64,000 nt of DNA. Origin: Flammula alnicola. Taxonomy: Eukaryota; Basidiomycota; Agaricomycetes; Agaricales; Strophariaceae. The notes under the pieces were generated by a model. It made no database searches. It was not told where the DNA came from and worked only from the letters and a program-made list of their open reading frames with translations. This document shows positions 46,963 to 58,159 of the stretch, one piece after another; within the stretch, counting starts at the first letter, position 1, and every line of letters begins with the position of its first letter. The DNA lies in assembly GCA_015499995.1 (NCBI GenBank), contig JADNRV010000001.1, forward strand, positions 62,001 through 126,000. The letters run 5' to 3'. The position numbers were made by a program, and so were the translations under genes.

Positions 46963-49900
46963 ATGCCAGCAGATCCCTCCCATACCCCCATGAACCGACG
47001 AGTGAACAGGAAACTCGCCAGCGATGAGGAGATCGATTCAAGACGCGCACGCGGAGAGGTATATCTTGGTGCCACTGTGGAGCTCACAGACAAACTTAAA
47101 TTTCTTTTCTTTAGATTTCTTGTGCAGAATGTCGGCGGTATGCCAAACACCATTCTATACGATTTCCCATCTCACGACGCCGTCTTTTTTGCCAGGTTGA
47201 AACTGAAATGCGACAGGAAGTTGCCCTGTAGTTCATGTGGTATGCAGATCGTAGCCTCCACCGCAACTCCATCTCACGTCTACGGTAGTTCGCAGAGGAT
47301 GTCCATCGATATGTCCCAACGGAAGCTTGTCGACTGGCCAGGGAACAAGGTGAGAGGCTTTCTGGGAAGACGGGATATAGATTGTGACCTCTACTCATAA
47401 CAGATTCGTCCTTGCCGATACATCACAGCTGCATACCAAAATCGCAGAGATGGGACAACGAATCCGACAACTAGAAGACGCTCTGGCCATTTTTCAGTCA
47501 GGAGTGTCGAACGAATGCCATCCTCTATTGCGGGAAGAGTTGCTGTCAATCAAATTTGGGCCCGAGAAAGGTTATGTGCCAGAGAAAGAGACCCCCGTTC
47601 GGAGAGAATCCATGGAACCTCCAATAGATGCTTTTGGCACAATGACCATAGGAGATAGCGGAGAGGCAAAATACTTCGGCCCATCAGCAGGTTCAGAGGT
47701 AAGCACCTTTTTACGATGCAAATCAGGGACTACTGTGATCAAACAAATTATTCAAGACGCTCTTCATGGTACGTCCCCTCTCTCCCTCTATCAGATGCTA
47801 TGAACTCCTAATCACTCTTATATTCAGGCTGGAGCCGCTCTAGCACAGTCCGCCGGCGATGATGATTACTACGCTCCCGTGTCATTAGAAATTGCTCGTC
47901 TCTCTGCTTCGTTTCCCTTTGGAGCTGATGGGAACGTCGACAAACCACTGGACTTCTTATTTGACCACCTTCCTCCAGAGCCTCGTGCATGGTCGCTCTG
48001 CGAAACTTACATGGAGCAGTCTACTTGGGCCTTCAGGCCCCTCAACAGGGAAGAGCTAATTGACGAAATCCTTTCTCCGATCTATAAAGTCGTGAAACAG
48101 AAACAGACCACTGGATCATATACTCTTCACGCCGTCTCTGCCCATAAACTTGCAGTCATGTTCCTTATTTTCTCAGTGGGTGCTTTAGTTGATTTGACCC
48201 TGCAACCCTGCAAGTATCATCCCCTCTGTATTTATAACTGTAGGCCTTTCTGACACCATTTGAAACACTTCATAGGCAGCAAAGAAGCTGACCTCTACTA
48301 CCATCTCGGCCGTGGCTGCCTTTCGCTACGTTCGGTATTCGAATCCCCGGAAATTTCCACGGTACAAGCAGTCTTACTGATGGCTTACTACCATGCCAAT
48401 GCCGGGAAGAGATACACAATGGACAGTTCGGTAAGTTCATGGGACTCTAACATTATTGAAAAACTTTTAACTGGAAGTGAAAGTGGGGATTAACATCCCT
48501 CGGTGCGAAACTCGCTCAAAGTGTAAGCTGGTGTATTCTCAAGCCTGATTTAATAATGATGCTGACAGACACCTCTTAGTTAGGCCTTCGTGAGTCCCTT
48601 GCTCTGTATTCTCTTAACTCGGCACTTATGGGAATAGACCGCGATAGTTCAAGGTGGAAAATGGATGCGAAGACAGTGCAACGTCGACGCGGACTCTTTT
48701 GGGAATTGTTCTCAATGGAACTCTTCTATGTATGTCCATATTTTAGAACTCAGGCCCAAAATGCTTTCTTATATCTGTGACAGAGTCTTGCTCTAGGTCG
48801 ACCGCCATCAATACGACTCTCGTACGTAGATACCGAATTCCCGGACGATGATGAGGCCACGGTGGACAAACAAGGGAATACGTTGGTGGGATGTGAGACA
48901 ACCTCCTTCTGCCCCGCTCCATGTACAATACTAAACCTTTGCCTCAGATTATCGCTGGAAATACGAATTCGTGAAAGATATCTTAGCTTCAGTCATCGAG
49001 CTTACATTGACTGCGGAGGCACCACAATACCAAACAATACTGGAACTAGACAGGAAAGTCCGCGAAAAGACATTCTTTCCTCACCTGAATGCATTTATCA
49101 GTCCAGAGGACGAGGAATGTACCCCATCTGTGTACATGAAACGATCCATGCTCGGGCAATATCGCTCCATTGGTCTGTATCACTTGATTATTTTATAATG
49201 GGGCGGAGGCACTTAATATTTGTTCATAGCTTTGCTGTACCTACATCGAAGCTTCTTCGCTCAGGCGATGCTTGATCATCCTGTTAACCCATTACAGAGC
49301 CCTTTCGCACCATCATTCTTGGCTACATATCGCTGCGCGTCCGGGATTATCAAATCCAGTTTGAACCATTACGACCGATTCCCCGAGTTGTGCGGTAGGT
49401 GGTGGGGTATCTGGACTCATCGTGCGCCTACATTTCTTTTATCTTTGCATCTGCATTGCTAAAATTCCTTCTCAGTGTTTTCTGCTGCCGTTAGTACCTC
49501 CTGCAATCGCATATAGCTCTAAACGCTGACGTCCTCACCACAGATCATAGTAGGATGCATTGTCACACGATCTCCGTCTTCGAGCATGGCTTCTAGTGCG
49601 TTTATTGAACTTGGTCTTGCCTGTGACTTGTTCGAGAAAGGTGCCATGCATTCTCTTCGAGCGCGTAGCGGTCTGGTACGTTCCCAGTCTTTCTTCATTC
49701 CTCATTCTCTTACGTTTGCATACCAGGCGATATTGTACAAAATGCGCGAGAAAGCATTCCATATCTACTCTCAATTCCGTACGGGCAACGGTAACCCTAG
49801 CAAGGTCCTATCCGTCGACAGGCCTGACTATGGAGATGACGAACTCGCATTATTCGGGGGACAGACGCGTGTTCTTGTTAGCAAGATACTCTCTAGCTCA

Positions 49901-50485
49901 AATAAGAGGAAACAACAACAGGCTTCTGCGTCCTCTCCTACAACTGCCTCAACCCCTTCCTCCGATGGCGGTGACTCTCGAGGAACACCCTCCAACGATC
50001 TAAGCCGCGAGGTCCATCCATCACTCGTTGAATATCTTTCGGCGTTCCCTCCGCCAACTATACCATCAAGGGGTTCTTCGGATGGTGCACTTAACGCTTT
50101 GTCCGAGGAACACCCTGCGCCTCCTGCAATTCCTCCAGAACAGCCGGACCAGCAGAATGCATGGCAAACCTGGCCACTTCCGTCATTATTCACCCCTTTG
50201 CCCAATGCAACCTATAACAACCTCCACACCGACATATCGCCATTCACTCCCAACCCCGGTCCAGCGAGCGGAAGCGGAGAGTCTGGAGGGTTAATGGACA
50301 TCAAGGCCGACCCAGCAGATACATCTCTTGTCGATCTGGGGATGATGATGACAGGTGAATCTGGAATGGACGAGCAGTGGATGTCGTTTATGCGGGACTC
50401 TGGTATCTTGCAGTTGGATCAGAATGGAATGATGTACGCCGGGTCGCCTCTGCCCTTTAACAGCAATCCACCGCAAACCTATTAG
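46963..50485 (+). CDS. Zn2Cys6 transcription factor with fungal_trans middle domain
   Basis: Nuclear transcription regulator. After MPADPSHTPMNRR the binuclear zinc cluster is built from three small exons: CAECRRLKLKCDRKLPCSSC then VRRGCPSICPNG, with the C-X2-C-X6-C-X5-C-X2-C-X8-type spacing. A short coiled coil follows (TKIAEMGQRIRQLEDALAIF). The fungal-specific factor domain includes LGRGCLSLRSVF, VQAVLLMAYYHANAG, GLHRDSSRWKMDAKTVQRRR and LFWELFSMELFYSLALGRPP. The C terminus is Ser/Pro-rich, acidic and likely an activation region. Many introns, all in phase, with no break over 3.5 kb. Targets are unknown. The divergent DPBB gene is the nearest candidate only by position. Confidence 0.9.
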
Positions 50486-50836
50486 ATAACCTAGACTATT
50501 CTCTATTCATCTGCTCTCATGTTGTACTTTATCTGGACCCATATTTACTAGTACTTTAATATTACATGTTACCCACCAGTACTTGCCAGACCAAGTGTTT
50601 AGAAGATATGAAGATATCATTCGTGTACATCCTTGCGTCATTAGAGGAATTCAGAGTGCGGCCCGGTCTGGTCCGACGCGTTGCCCGACTTCTGCCCCAT
50701 GATGGCAAACTCTTAACGCGTCCTTACTAAACATCATGCAATTTCTCAAGCAAATTCCAAAATACCTCCCGTGGTGTGACTCACCGCCATACCTCGAGGT
50801 TATCCGATAACTTTTCTGTTCTTTCGCCCCCCTACA
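50486..50836. other. Intergenic region
   Basis: 3' flank of the regulator and promoter of the PLP enzyme. Nothing else recognised. Confidence 0.5.
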
Positions 50837-52724
50837 ATGGCTCCAAAACTCCTCAAACTGAGAGGAACCGACCTCATTCATGGCGACACTGAACTCGCTG
50901 GAGTAGAGGTAGCTCCATCCATCTCGGTGTCAACCAGTGCGTCTACGTCCAGGCATTCCAAATGCACGCTAATCCGCCCTTTGTTTAGCCTTTAGGGCTC
51001 CCAACCCTCTCGAAGCGCAAGATTTCAGCCTTGCAGATGTTGACATGAGAAACCCTGGGCGACATGTTTATTCGCGATACACACAGCAAGTGTCCACCCG
51101 AGCTGAACATATTCTAAGTCGCATTAATGCGAGTGGTGTTTACTTCCATTCTAAATCACGAAGTTAACCCCTTGTGACGCGACTGTCGTTTAGGATGGCT
51201 TTGCGATTACCTATTCGTCAGGCCTTTCAGCTTCTTACGCAGTACGCTTTGTTTCTGCATGTGACCAGGAGACAGACATTAAACTTTACTACAGGCTCTT
51301 GTCTTCTATCGCCCCAAACGCATTGCCATCAGAGGCGGTTATCATGGATGTCATGCTACGATTGACGTCTTTAAGAAGAACCAAGGGATTCAAGTAGAAT
51401 TGATCGACCTAGATTCCGAGTACCGGCCTGGCGATCTTTGTTGGTTGGAAACGCCTCTAAACCCCACAGGAGAGTCAAGGTAAGCCCTGCATCTTCTGTT
51501 ATTCTGTGCTTCCTTACTCAGCGCTCTACGTACAGGGACATCCAATATTATGCAGACAAGGTCGGCCCATTTTTAAAATTATACTCGTGCAGATGATCAA
51601 CTTAGACTCGCCTTCTTACTCTCCAGATACATAAAGTCGGCGGAAAATTGCTAGTTGATTCGACTTTTGGCCCTCCACCACTCCAGTACCCATTTAGATT
51701 TGGAGCAGACTGGTGAGCTATTTCCATCGCGCTTTTCGTCCCACCTAATAATCTCGCTATAGCGTGCTTCATTCAGGTGTGCAATTCTATTATCCTGTTT
51801 TTCAAGTACTCGCCTAAGCCAAAATGCACATATTCCTAGGTACCAAATACTTCGGAGGTCATTCAGACTTGTTGGCAGGCGTTTTGGTCGTAAAGACGCG
51901 TGAGGATTGGAACCAGGTCAGTTCGTCTCAAGTTTCTCCCAGACACATAATAATAATCTCCCCCGCTCTACGACAGCTTCACAGTGATCGTACATTTTTA
52001 GGCAGTATGATGGGCTCATTGGAGTCGTGGCTACTCCTTCGTTCGTTGAGGACTCTCCATCTCAGAGTACCCCGCCAATCCGCCTCTGCTGCGATTCTCG
52101 CGCAGTGGCTGGACTCTGTTGCGAAAACGCCTGCTGGAAAGATATATGATGGAGTTCCAGGTGGAATCCTGACGCATGTCTGGCATTCCTCTCTGCAAGG
52201 GGTCGATGAGCGTGGATTCGACCCTAGCAAACAAATGCAAGGAGGCTGGAATGCTACGTTCGCTATTCTTGTAAGATATTATACCTCCTCAAAAAATCTG
52301 GCAGATGAACTAACGAAGAGGATAGCTCGCAAAGCCAGAATATGCTTTAGAATTGCCGCATATTCTGCATTATTTCGTTGTGAGTAAAGCAACACGGGCA
52401 TATATGAAGCAAATGTATCTTATTTATTTGAACAGCCTGCCACTAGCCTTGGTGGCGTCGAGTCCTTGGTCGAACACCGCATTCAGAGCGACCCATCTTC
52501 TGATCCTCGTCTCATCAGGTTGAGCATTGGCGTAGAAGACGTCGAAGTAAGTCCTGGAGCTAAAATTAGAACCTATTCGTCATTGAACGGGATTGTGCAG
52601 GATTTGAAGGCCGATTTACAGCAAGCCCTCCAGAAATTGGCTTCGGTGAGTTCTTCCGATGTCCCTATTGAAGATGAATTGTATTTCTAACATGTTTTTT
52701 ATCCAGGTCAAGGCAAAGTTGTGA
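50837..52724 (+). CDS. Cystathionine gamma-synthase-family PLP enzyme (Str2-like)
   Basis: Pyridoxal-phosphate enzyme of Cys/Met transsulfuration. It starts MAPKLLKLRGTDLIHGDTEL. Motifs: YSRYTQQVSTRAEHILSRIN, FAITYSSGLSASYAALVFY, GGYHGCHATIDV, CWLETPLNPTGESRDI, KLLVDSTFGPPPLQYPFRFG (Asp that holds PLP), VLHSGTKYFGGHSDLLAGV (Schiff-base Lys in SGTKY), GSMMGSLESWLLLRSLRTL and LIRLSIGVEDVEDLKADL. It ends SVKAKL. The length, about 430 residues, fits the plain catalytic domain without the long N-terminal extension of yeast Str2. The intron before the FAITYSSG block only works with a GC donor (51129-51193, GCGAGT...TTTAG). Synthase versus lyase cannot be settled from sequence. Confidence 0.88.
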
Positions 52725-52995
52725 ATGGGTTGTCGCCTCGAGTAAGGGCCTAAACACGCTATTTAATATAACGCAGCAATCTAGAAATGGAATTTCTTGA
52801 GTTATATTTGTGTCGGGAATGACATCTGCCCCGGCCACATCAGGCCTTCGTGAACTTAATTGGCACTTGGCCAACTTGGACAGAACTTTCGAAGGTGTGT
52901 CGGAGCGCGAATTGAGTGGGGCTCTTCCTGTCTGCCCTGGACAACATTTTGTGTTCAGCCATCAACGACGACAACCTCTCTTTTGTACTACCAGC

Positions 52996-54509
52996 ATGCC
53001 ATCCGTATCGTCGAAACGCTTGTATCTGCGAGGTCCGTCTCATCTTGTTTTCTTTGCATCTCTTCTTTACTTCAATCCGTCGATTGTAGGTCTTTGCAAA
53101 GATGTCACTGAGGAGGATTTATCCAAGGCAAGTACGCGGACTACATATTCGTTTAGCAGACATTGATCTACTTTTACCAATAGTACTTATCTTGTTACGG
53201 GAGAATTTGCGAAGTAAAACTGCTTCCCAGTTAGTTTTGTGGTCCCCGTCTCTTGGGGTGACTTGCAACCGCTCACAACCCCATCTTGAGATTATGCATT
53301 CGTACAGTTCGAATCCGAAAAGGTGGGTTTTAACTTTCTTCTATCTAACCGCATACGTAATTGATGCTTGGATACTTGTAGGATGCGTTGCTCGTTCTCG
53401 AGACGTATAAAAACCAGCCTTTGCTGGGTAAACGTGAGCCGCCGGGCCAACGTCGTCTAGGCAAACGAGGCTGGATTTATTTTCTATTTTCAAGGCGTCA
53501 TCGTGCAGTTTGCACATCCACTGCGGAAGGATATGCCTTCTGTTTCGAGTAGCAATAGCTCTCCGAAATCGTGAGTTATGTTCGTTGGTCTAAGCTGAAT
53601 ATATGCGCTTATTGTCTTGCTAAGTCGTCCTTCGGCGTATAAGGCTTCTTATATTCGACATCCTGTTGTAGTACTGGATCTTCCGAGGACATCCGATGGC
53701 AGGTTCGTACCCAAATATTGTTGGCCGCGTCTTGAAATTCTAAAAAAAAATTCTCTCTTCAGGAACTCAAAGATTTTGGGAGACTGTCCGGCATGCTGGT
53801 GGCCTACTGTGACCTCGACAAGACCCAGAAAGGACGAGGGTATGCGTTGATCTCAAATTGACCATTTCCTATCTGATTGGACGTATATATGCAAGGTTCA
53901 TTGAATTTTTACGCGCGAAGACGCACAACACGCAGTCAGGAGTCTAGATGGCAAACGTCTACGAGGGAGGAAGGTCCGTGTTGTCGACCATGAGGTGGGC
54001 TAGATTCCGATGCCGATCAAAAGGTTCTTTCTCACAAACAATTCGTTTTCTCCCCCTACTCGTTCATAGGAATACCGGGAATCCCAAAGCTTTGTGCGCG
54101 AACGAAACCGGTCTCGCTCAAGATCACCAGAAAGGCGCTCGACTTTTGACGGGTACAAGCGGCATGTCGAAAATCCAAGCGTCGTCAGTCCTATTCTTCG
54201 GCTTGCCGACCGTTCGGGGTGGAGAACAGTTACGACCATCCAGATCGTCGATACTCGGCATTCTCCCCATATCCCTCGAACACCCATATTGAGCGAGAGG
54301 AATACCCCTGCCGGCCGTATGCTGATAGCGAAAGCGCCGATTATTTCGATAGGCTCTCCACTTGGGCAGGTGCTCATCATGAGTACTACCAAGGGCATGA
54401 ATATAGTCGACTGTATTCGGACGAAGGCGTCTATGATCAAGGAGACCCAGAGTGCGACGCACGGAATAACATGCACCATCTCCGGCGCCTGATGGATCCG
54501 TATCAGTGA
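52996..54509 (+). CDS. SR-type RNA-binding protein with two RRMs and an Arg/Ser region
   Basis: Nuclear mRNA-binding protein of the Npl3/Srp2/SRSF1 type. RRM1, spread over six small exons from 52996, reads KRLYLRGLCKDVTEEDLSK, YLSCYGRICEVKLLP, NYAFVQFESEKDALLVLETY and GKRVIVQFAHPLRKD. A Ser linker leads to a second, pseudo-RRM type domain with RWQELKDFGRLSG (compare the SWQDLKD heptad), VAYCDLDKTQKGRGFIEFL and DAQHAVRSLDGKRLRGRKVRV. An RS tract (RNRSRSRSPERR) and a Tyr/Asp-rich tail ending RRLMDPYQ follow. The intron at 53128-53183 has a GC donor (GCAAGT). Single bases are missing near 53690 (LPEDIRWQ), near 53920 (RAEDAQHA) and near 54165 in the RS tail. Its 3' end recurs as a decayed copy at 55577-55955. 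Confidence 0.82.
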
Positions 54510-56529
54510 TGAAGGGGTTGTGATGTGGGTCCACTATCTCATTCGGCAGATCCTTTTTCCGATTTTATTAAAAACCTCTTCACGGTCTCTTTCTCTCGTT
54601 TCGTTATCGATTAATTTCAAGGATGGCCCTTTGCCGACTGTTGCTCAAGGTTCTGCACGCTTTACATCTGGGGTTCAATGTACTCCTCCATCTCATCTCT
54701 CATGCTTCCATCATGTTTCGACACAATAACTGCCGTAAATCAATAACGCTCATACAAAGAACAATCATCATGTATAATGTAGCAAGTAGCACAGAGTAGC
54801 ACATGCATCCAACTTAAATTGACATTCAATGGACATATATCATTATGCGTACCATTTGTTTTTTATATGCAAATTACCTCAAAGTTGTTCTTATCTTTCC
54901 ACGGAGCCGTGGTCAACCTCATAAAAGCACTATAACCACCTGCTCTCACCACCGTAGTGCCTCCGGAATTTCCGCTCGTGAATAATCGGGTCTCCAACAC
55001 TTTTCCATTCCGTTCCGATTATTGGTTATATATAGCACCTTTCGGGAAAAGTGGAACGCCCTTATTTTTACTTGATTCCTCATGTTTCAAAGGCTTAAGT
55101 TAGTCCTTCACTACTTGAAAGATGAGTGGTGGCAAAGCGATGGTGCATGTAGAGAGGCACTAGCATAAAATCCAGCCATGAATGGATGGCTCAGTGAGGC
55201 AACAAGTGGTCAAAGTAGAGAAAGGGTCAACCTAGACTCATGCAAGCATGCTCTGCAGCGATTGGAGCAGCGCCATGAGGATGCGATTCAGATCTGAAAG
55301 CGGCGGAAGATGGTAGACTCGCGATCAGCCGGTATCTTTTCTTACTCCGCTGGCCCGGGACTCCTTCGATAACGGAGGTGGAACTGGATAGCCTCTTGAG
55401 AGCCTCCTTGTTCGAGTACTTATGCAATGATCATCATTTTACAAGTTAAAAGCTATCATGTACACATTTGGATACATATGCGATTGCGAACGGAAGCTTG
55501 GGTGATCACGTTCCAACTTCCAGAGCGCTAAAATGTTGCTCCCTTTGGGCATTTAAGCGCTCGTGGGTCCTTTCATAGCTTGCCGGGCATAGTGCGCAAA
55601 GGTACGACTATCATAGTTGAGATTCTCCCCGGGGACCCACATCATTCAAACCCTGCCATCGAGCAATATTCCTGCCGGGCGTACGTACATTGACAGCGAA
55701 AATGCCCAGCGTCTCAGCAGGGTCTCTGGATAGGCAGCTGCTCATCACCAGTAGGCCGCACTATCACGGCCACAAGGATATTGTTCGACAGTACCCAGAT
55801 AAAGATTCCCCTGATCAAAGAGACCCTGGGTACGACTCGTGAAGCGACATATATCACTTTCGGCGCCTGATGGGTGTAACAGTATAAGTTATCAGTGATG
55901 TGAAGTGGGGGCCTGCGGCTACTACGTATCTTACTTAGCAAGTCCTTGTTTCATCAGTCCTCTCCTTCAAGTTGGACTGATCGCCATCAGTTGACTTTAG
56001 CGGCTACTCTTTACCCTGATATTCTCACTCTTTCCTGATTTTTCTCCATGCAGCTTCATTTACTTTTGGGGTTCTAAAATATATCCTCCTCTCCCTGATG
56101 CTATAGATCTCCAGGCCCAATACCTACAGGCTCACAGTGAGGTGTGTCCGGAATGCTCTCGCACGTCAGATGCAGCACCCAAAAAAATAGGATATCCATT
56201 AGATGTCTAGAGTTTCTGGCGACGAGACGGACACGGGTAAAAGCGAGAAGGTGATACATCTTAGAGTGCACACCGGATCTGATCTTGATTTCGTGTGGCA
56301 TCTACAAAGTCGGTGCTGTGTTAGCTCCTCGATCATGGTTCAACGACCTTGACACGACTAAAACAGAAACGAGTCGTAAATCCGAGCATAACAATGGCAG
56401 GGACACACCGAAGATAAATTCCTGAATCTTGCCCATCGCCAGCGTGTGCACCGTAAGGAAATATGAGTGGTTGATAACACATCATACGAAACAATAAGAA
56501 GTAGCAAACGCATTAGATGAAACATTCCA
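54510..56529. other. 2-kb intergenic region holding a decayed gene fragment
   Basis: Apart from the decayed SR-gene copy there is only AT-rich sequence with no supported gene. No terminal inverted repeats or transposase-like frame were seen around the copy. Confidence 0.5.
55577..55955 (+). pseudogene. Degenerate partial copy of the SR-protein gene 3' end
   Basis: This stretch aligns by eye, with gaps, to 54201-54560, the last coding part and early 3' UTR of the SR gene. Shared landmarks in the same order are GCTTGCCG, GATTCTCCCC/CATTCTCCCC, TGCCGG-CGTA, GCTCATCA, GATCAA-GAGACCC, CGGCGCCTGATGG and ATCAGTGATG. The frame is broken by a TGA and indels, so it does not encode the tail. It points to a local duplication followed by decay. 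Confidence 0.65.
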
Positions 56530-57970
56530 TCATTTACTTTTACCTCTGTAAAATTCCAAAAAGTTGCTCTTATCTTCCCATCCCATGCCCGTCCTTTTCA
56601 TTTTGCCCATTTGTGCAATGAGCGCTGCGCAGGTCTCCGATAGCTCGTCAACTCCAGTGTAATCGGAAAGGATTTCGCTGGCAACGAATAGCTGAGAGCC
56701 TGGAGATTCCGACGGCGCAAGGAGGCGGATGGAAATCTCAGCCAATGATAGGGAGGTACCGAGCAAGAAGAGGTGGGAAAGTGGATTTAGAGAGGTCGAG
56801 GTATCGTATGTGTCAATGTAGGAGCGAGGACGGTCGGTGGATCGTACCTGCAACGAATCAGATAGACGGTTGATTTAGAAAATGTTAAAAAAATACCTAA
56901 CAGACATGACAAAAACTTGATAGTTCTTGACCGGCACATTCTGGCGGAATACTTCAGCAAACCGAAGTAAGCCGCGGCCATTACTCGTCGTGCATTCTGG
57001 GAAGACAACGATTGGTTTTGATGCTTTCCGTCTTATTTCTTCTAGGGTCGATGACCGCGACTTAGGTGTCGGCACGCGTCCAGTGAAATTAATCATAGAA
57101 AAAAGAGAGACTTGTTGGAATCCGGAAATCGGAATACGAGATACAGATGCTCGAGTGGGACTTGGATATTCGCGGAGCCCGTTCCTGTACGACGGCCTGG
57201 TGTATGCGCAATTGGTGTTGAAGAACGAGATGCAGCGGGCGTTTCTGGTAGAGATTCTGGGACTGGAATGACGAATATAGGATTATACCTTGGTAGACAT
57301 GTCAACGAAGAGATTGAAAGAAAAAATAAAGGTAGGGACGAACTGGATTGCAAGCCAGACAATTTCAATCCAAGAGGCCCAGTTCGAGACGATGATATCC
57401 CCTGCTTTTGGTTTCCATGTCTCCGCAAGTTTCGTTCCTCGCCTGTAACAAGTATTCGTCGGTATGACTGCATTTATGGATGTGGCCCACGCACCCGCGT
57501 TTTCTGTTGAATTGCTCCGGTGAGGTCCAAAATAGACCGAGGATGAGAAGTGCGGTCCGTCCAAGAATATATATAAGAATGTGCTCTACGAAGCGGTATA
57601 ATGGGGGTATGGGAACCTAAAGCCAGGTTAGATCCATATGGCGCCAAGAAAGTATGGAAGACTTCACAAGGATAAGACAGACACCTTGGACGAAGAGGAC
57701 ATATGCGAGAATAAGAATTAAAATTAAGACCGTCCTAACGAATCCTAGAATGTATCGAACAGGCAAGGTTACTCTTGCCAGGAGTTCAGAACCCAAAGGT
57801 GGCACAGGTGTTAGGAATGGCTGAATTCAAAGACCATTCAAACCAATAATTCGCCACGAGAAACTACAGATACCTGTATTCCAGTACCTGGATCCTACAA
57901 ATGGTTAAAGTCTGGCATTAAAGTCTTGTGAAATGAGGATGCTTACCCTGTACGCGCTGAACTTTTCCAT
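56530..57970 (-). CDS. loa1: Loa1-type lysophosphatidic acid acyltransferase (PlsC family)
   Basis: ER or lipid-droplet acyltransferase that makes phosphatidic acid. From MEKFSAYRDPGTGIQ the N terminus contains two hydrophobic segments (IILAYVLF region and TALLILGLF). Acyltransferase block I is SNWASWIEIVWLA, the NxxSWx(D/E) variant of the usual NHxSxxD. It is followed by YNPIFVIPVPESLPETP. Block III is VVFPECTTSNGRGLLRFA. The C terminus reads KMKRTGMGWEDKSNFLEFYRGKSK. Short introns are mostly in phase; the junction after LFVQ is unresolved, and one T appears missing near 57107 (a six-T run before MINFTG). The identity rests on block I and the FPECTTSNGR block. Confidence 0.8.
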
Positions 57971-58159
57971 ATGTAGTTGGAGGTCGTTAAAAGAAAAGAA
58001 TTGCTTCCGCTGCCTCTGATCGTGACCCCCTTCACAAATCATTGCACGTGCGCGAGACTTGCCGCATTCGCGGCCGCGGCTCGATCATGCAGGGTACTAA
58101 GCACGGAATGGAACGAACACCATTCTCGAATCTCAAGCTTTCTCTCCACTCACACCAGG

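Noticed and set aside
52270..52330. Open reading through an intron of the PLP enzyme gives YYTSSKNLADELTKR, resembling the end of a copia-type RNase H
   Set aside because: The segment is flanked by good splice sites (GTAAGA...GATAG) and removing it restores the conserved LAKPEYALELPH block. No other retroelement sequence is present.
53307..53316. GTTCGAATCC, a perfect tRNA B-box-like string
   Set aside because: It lies inside an RRM1 exon coding for QFESEK. No acceptor stem, A box or second tRNA arm can be formed around it.
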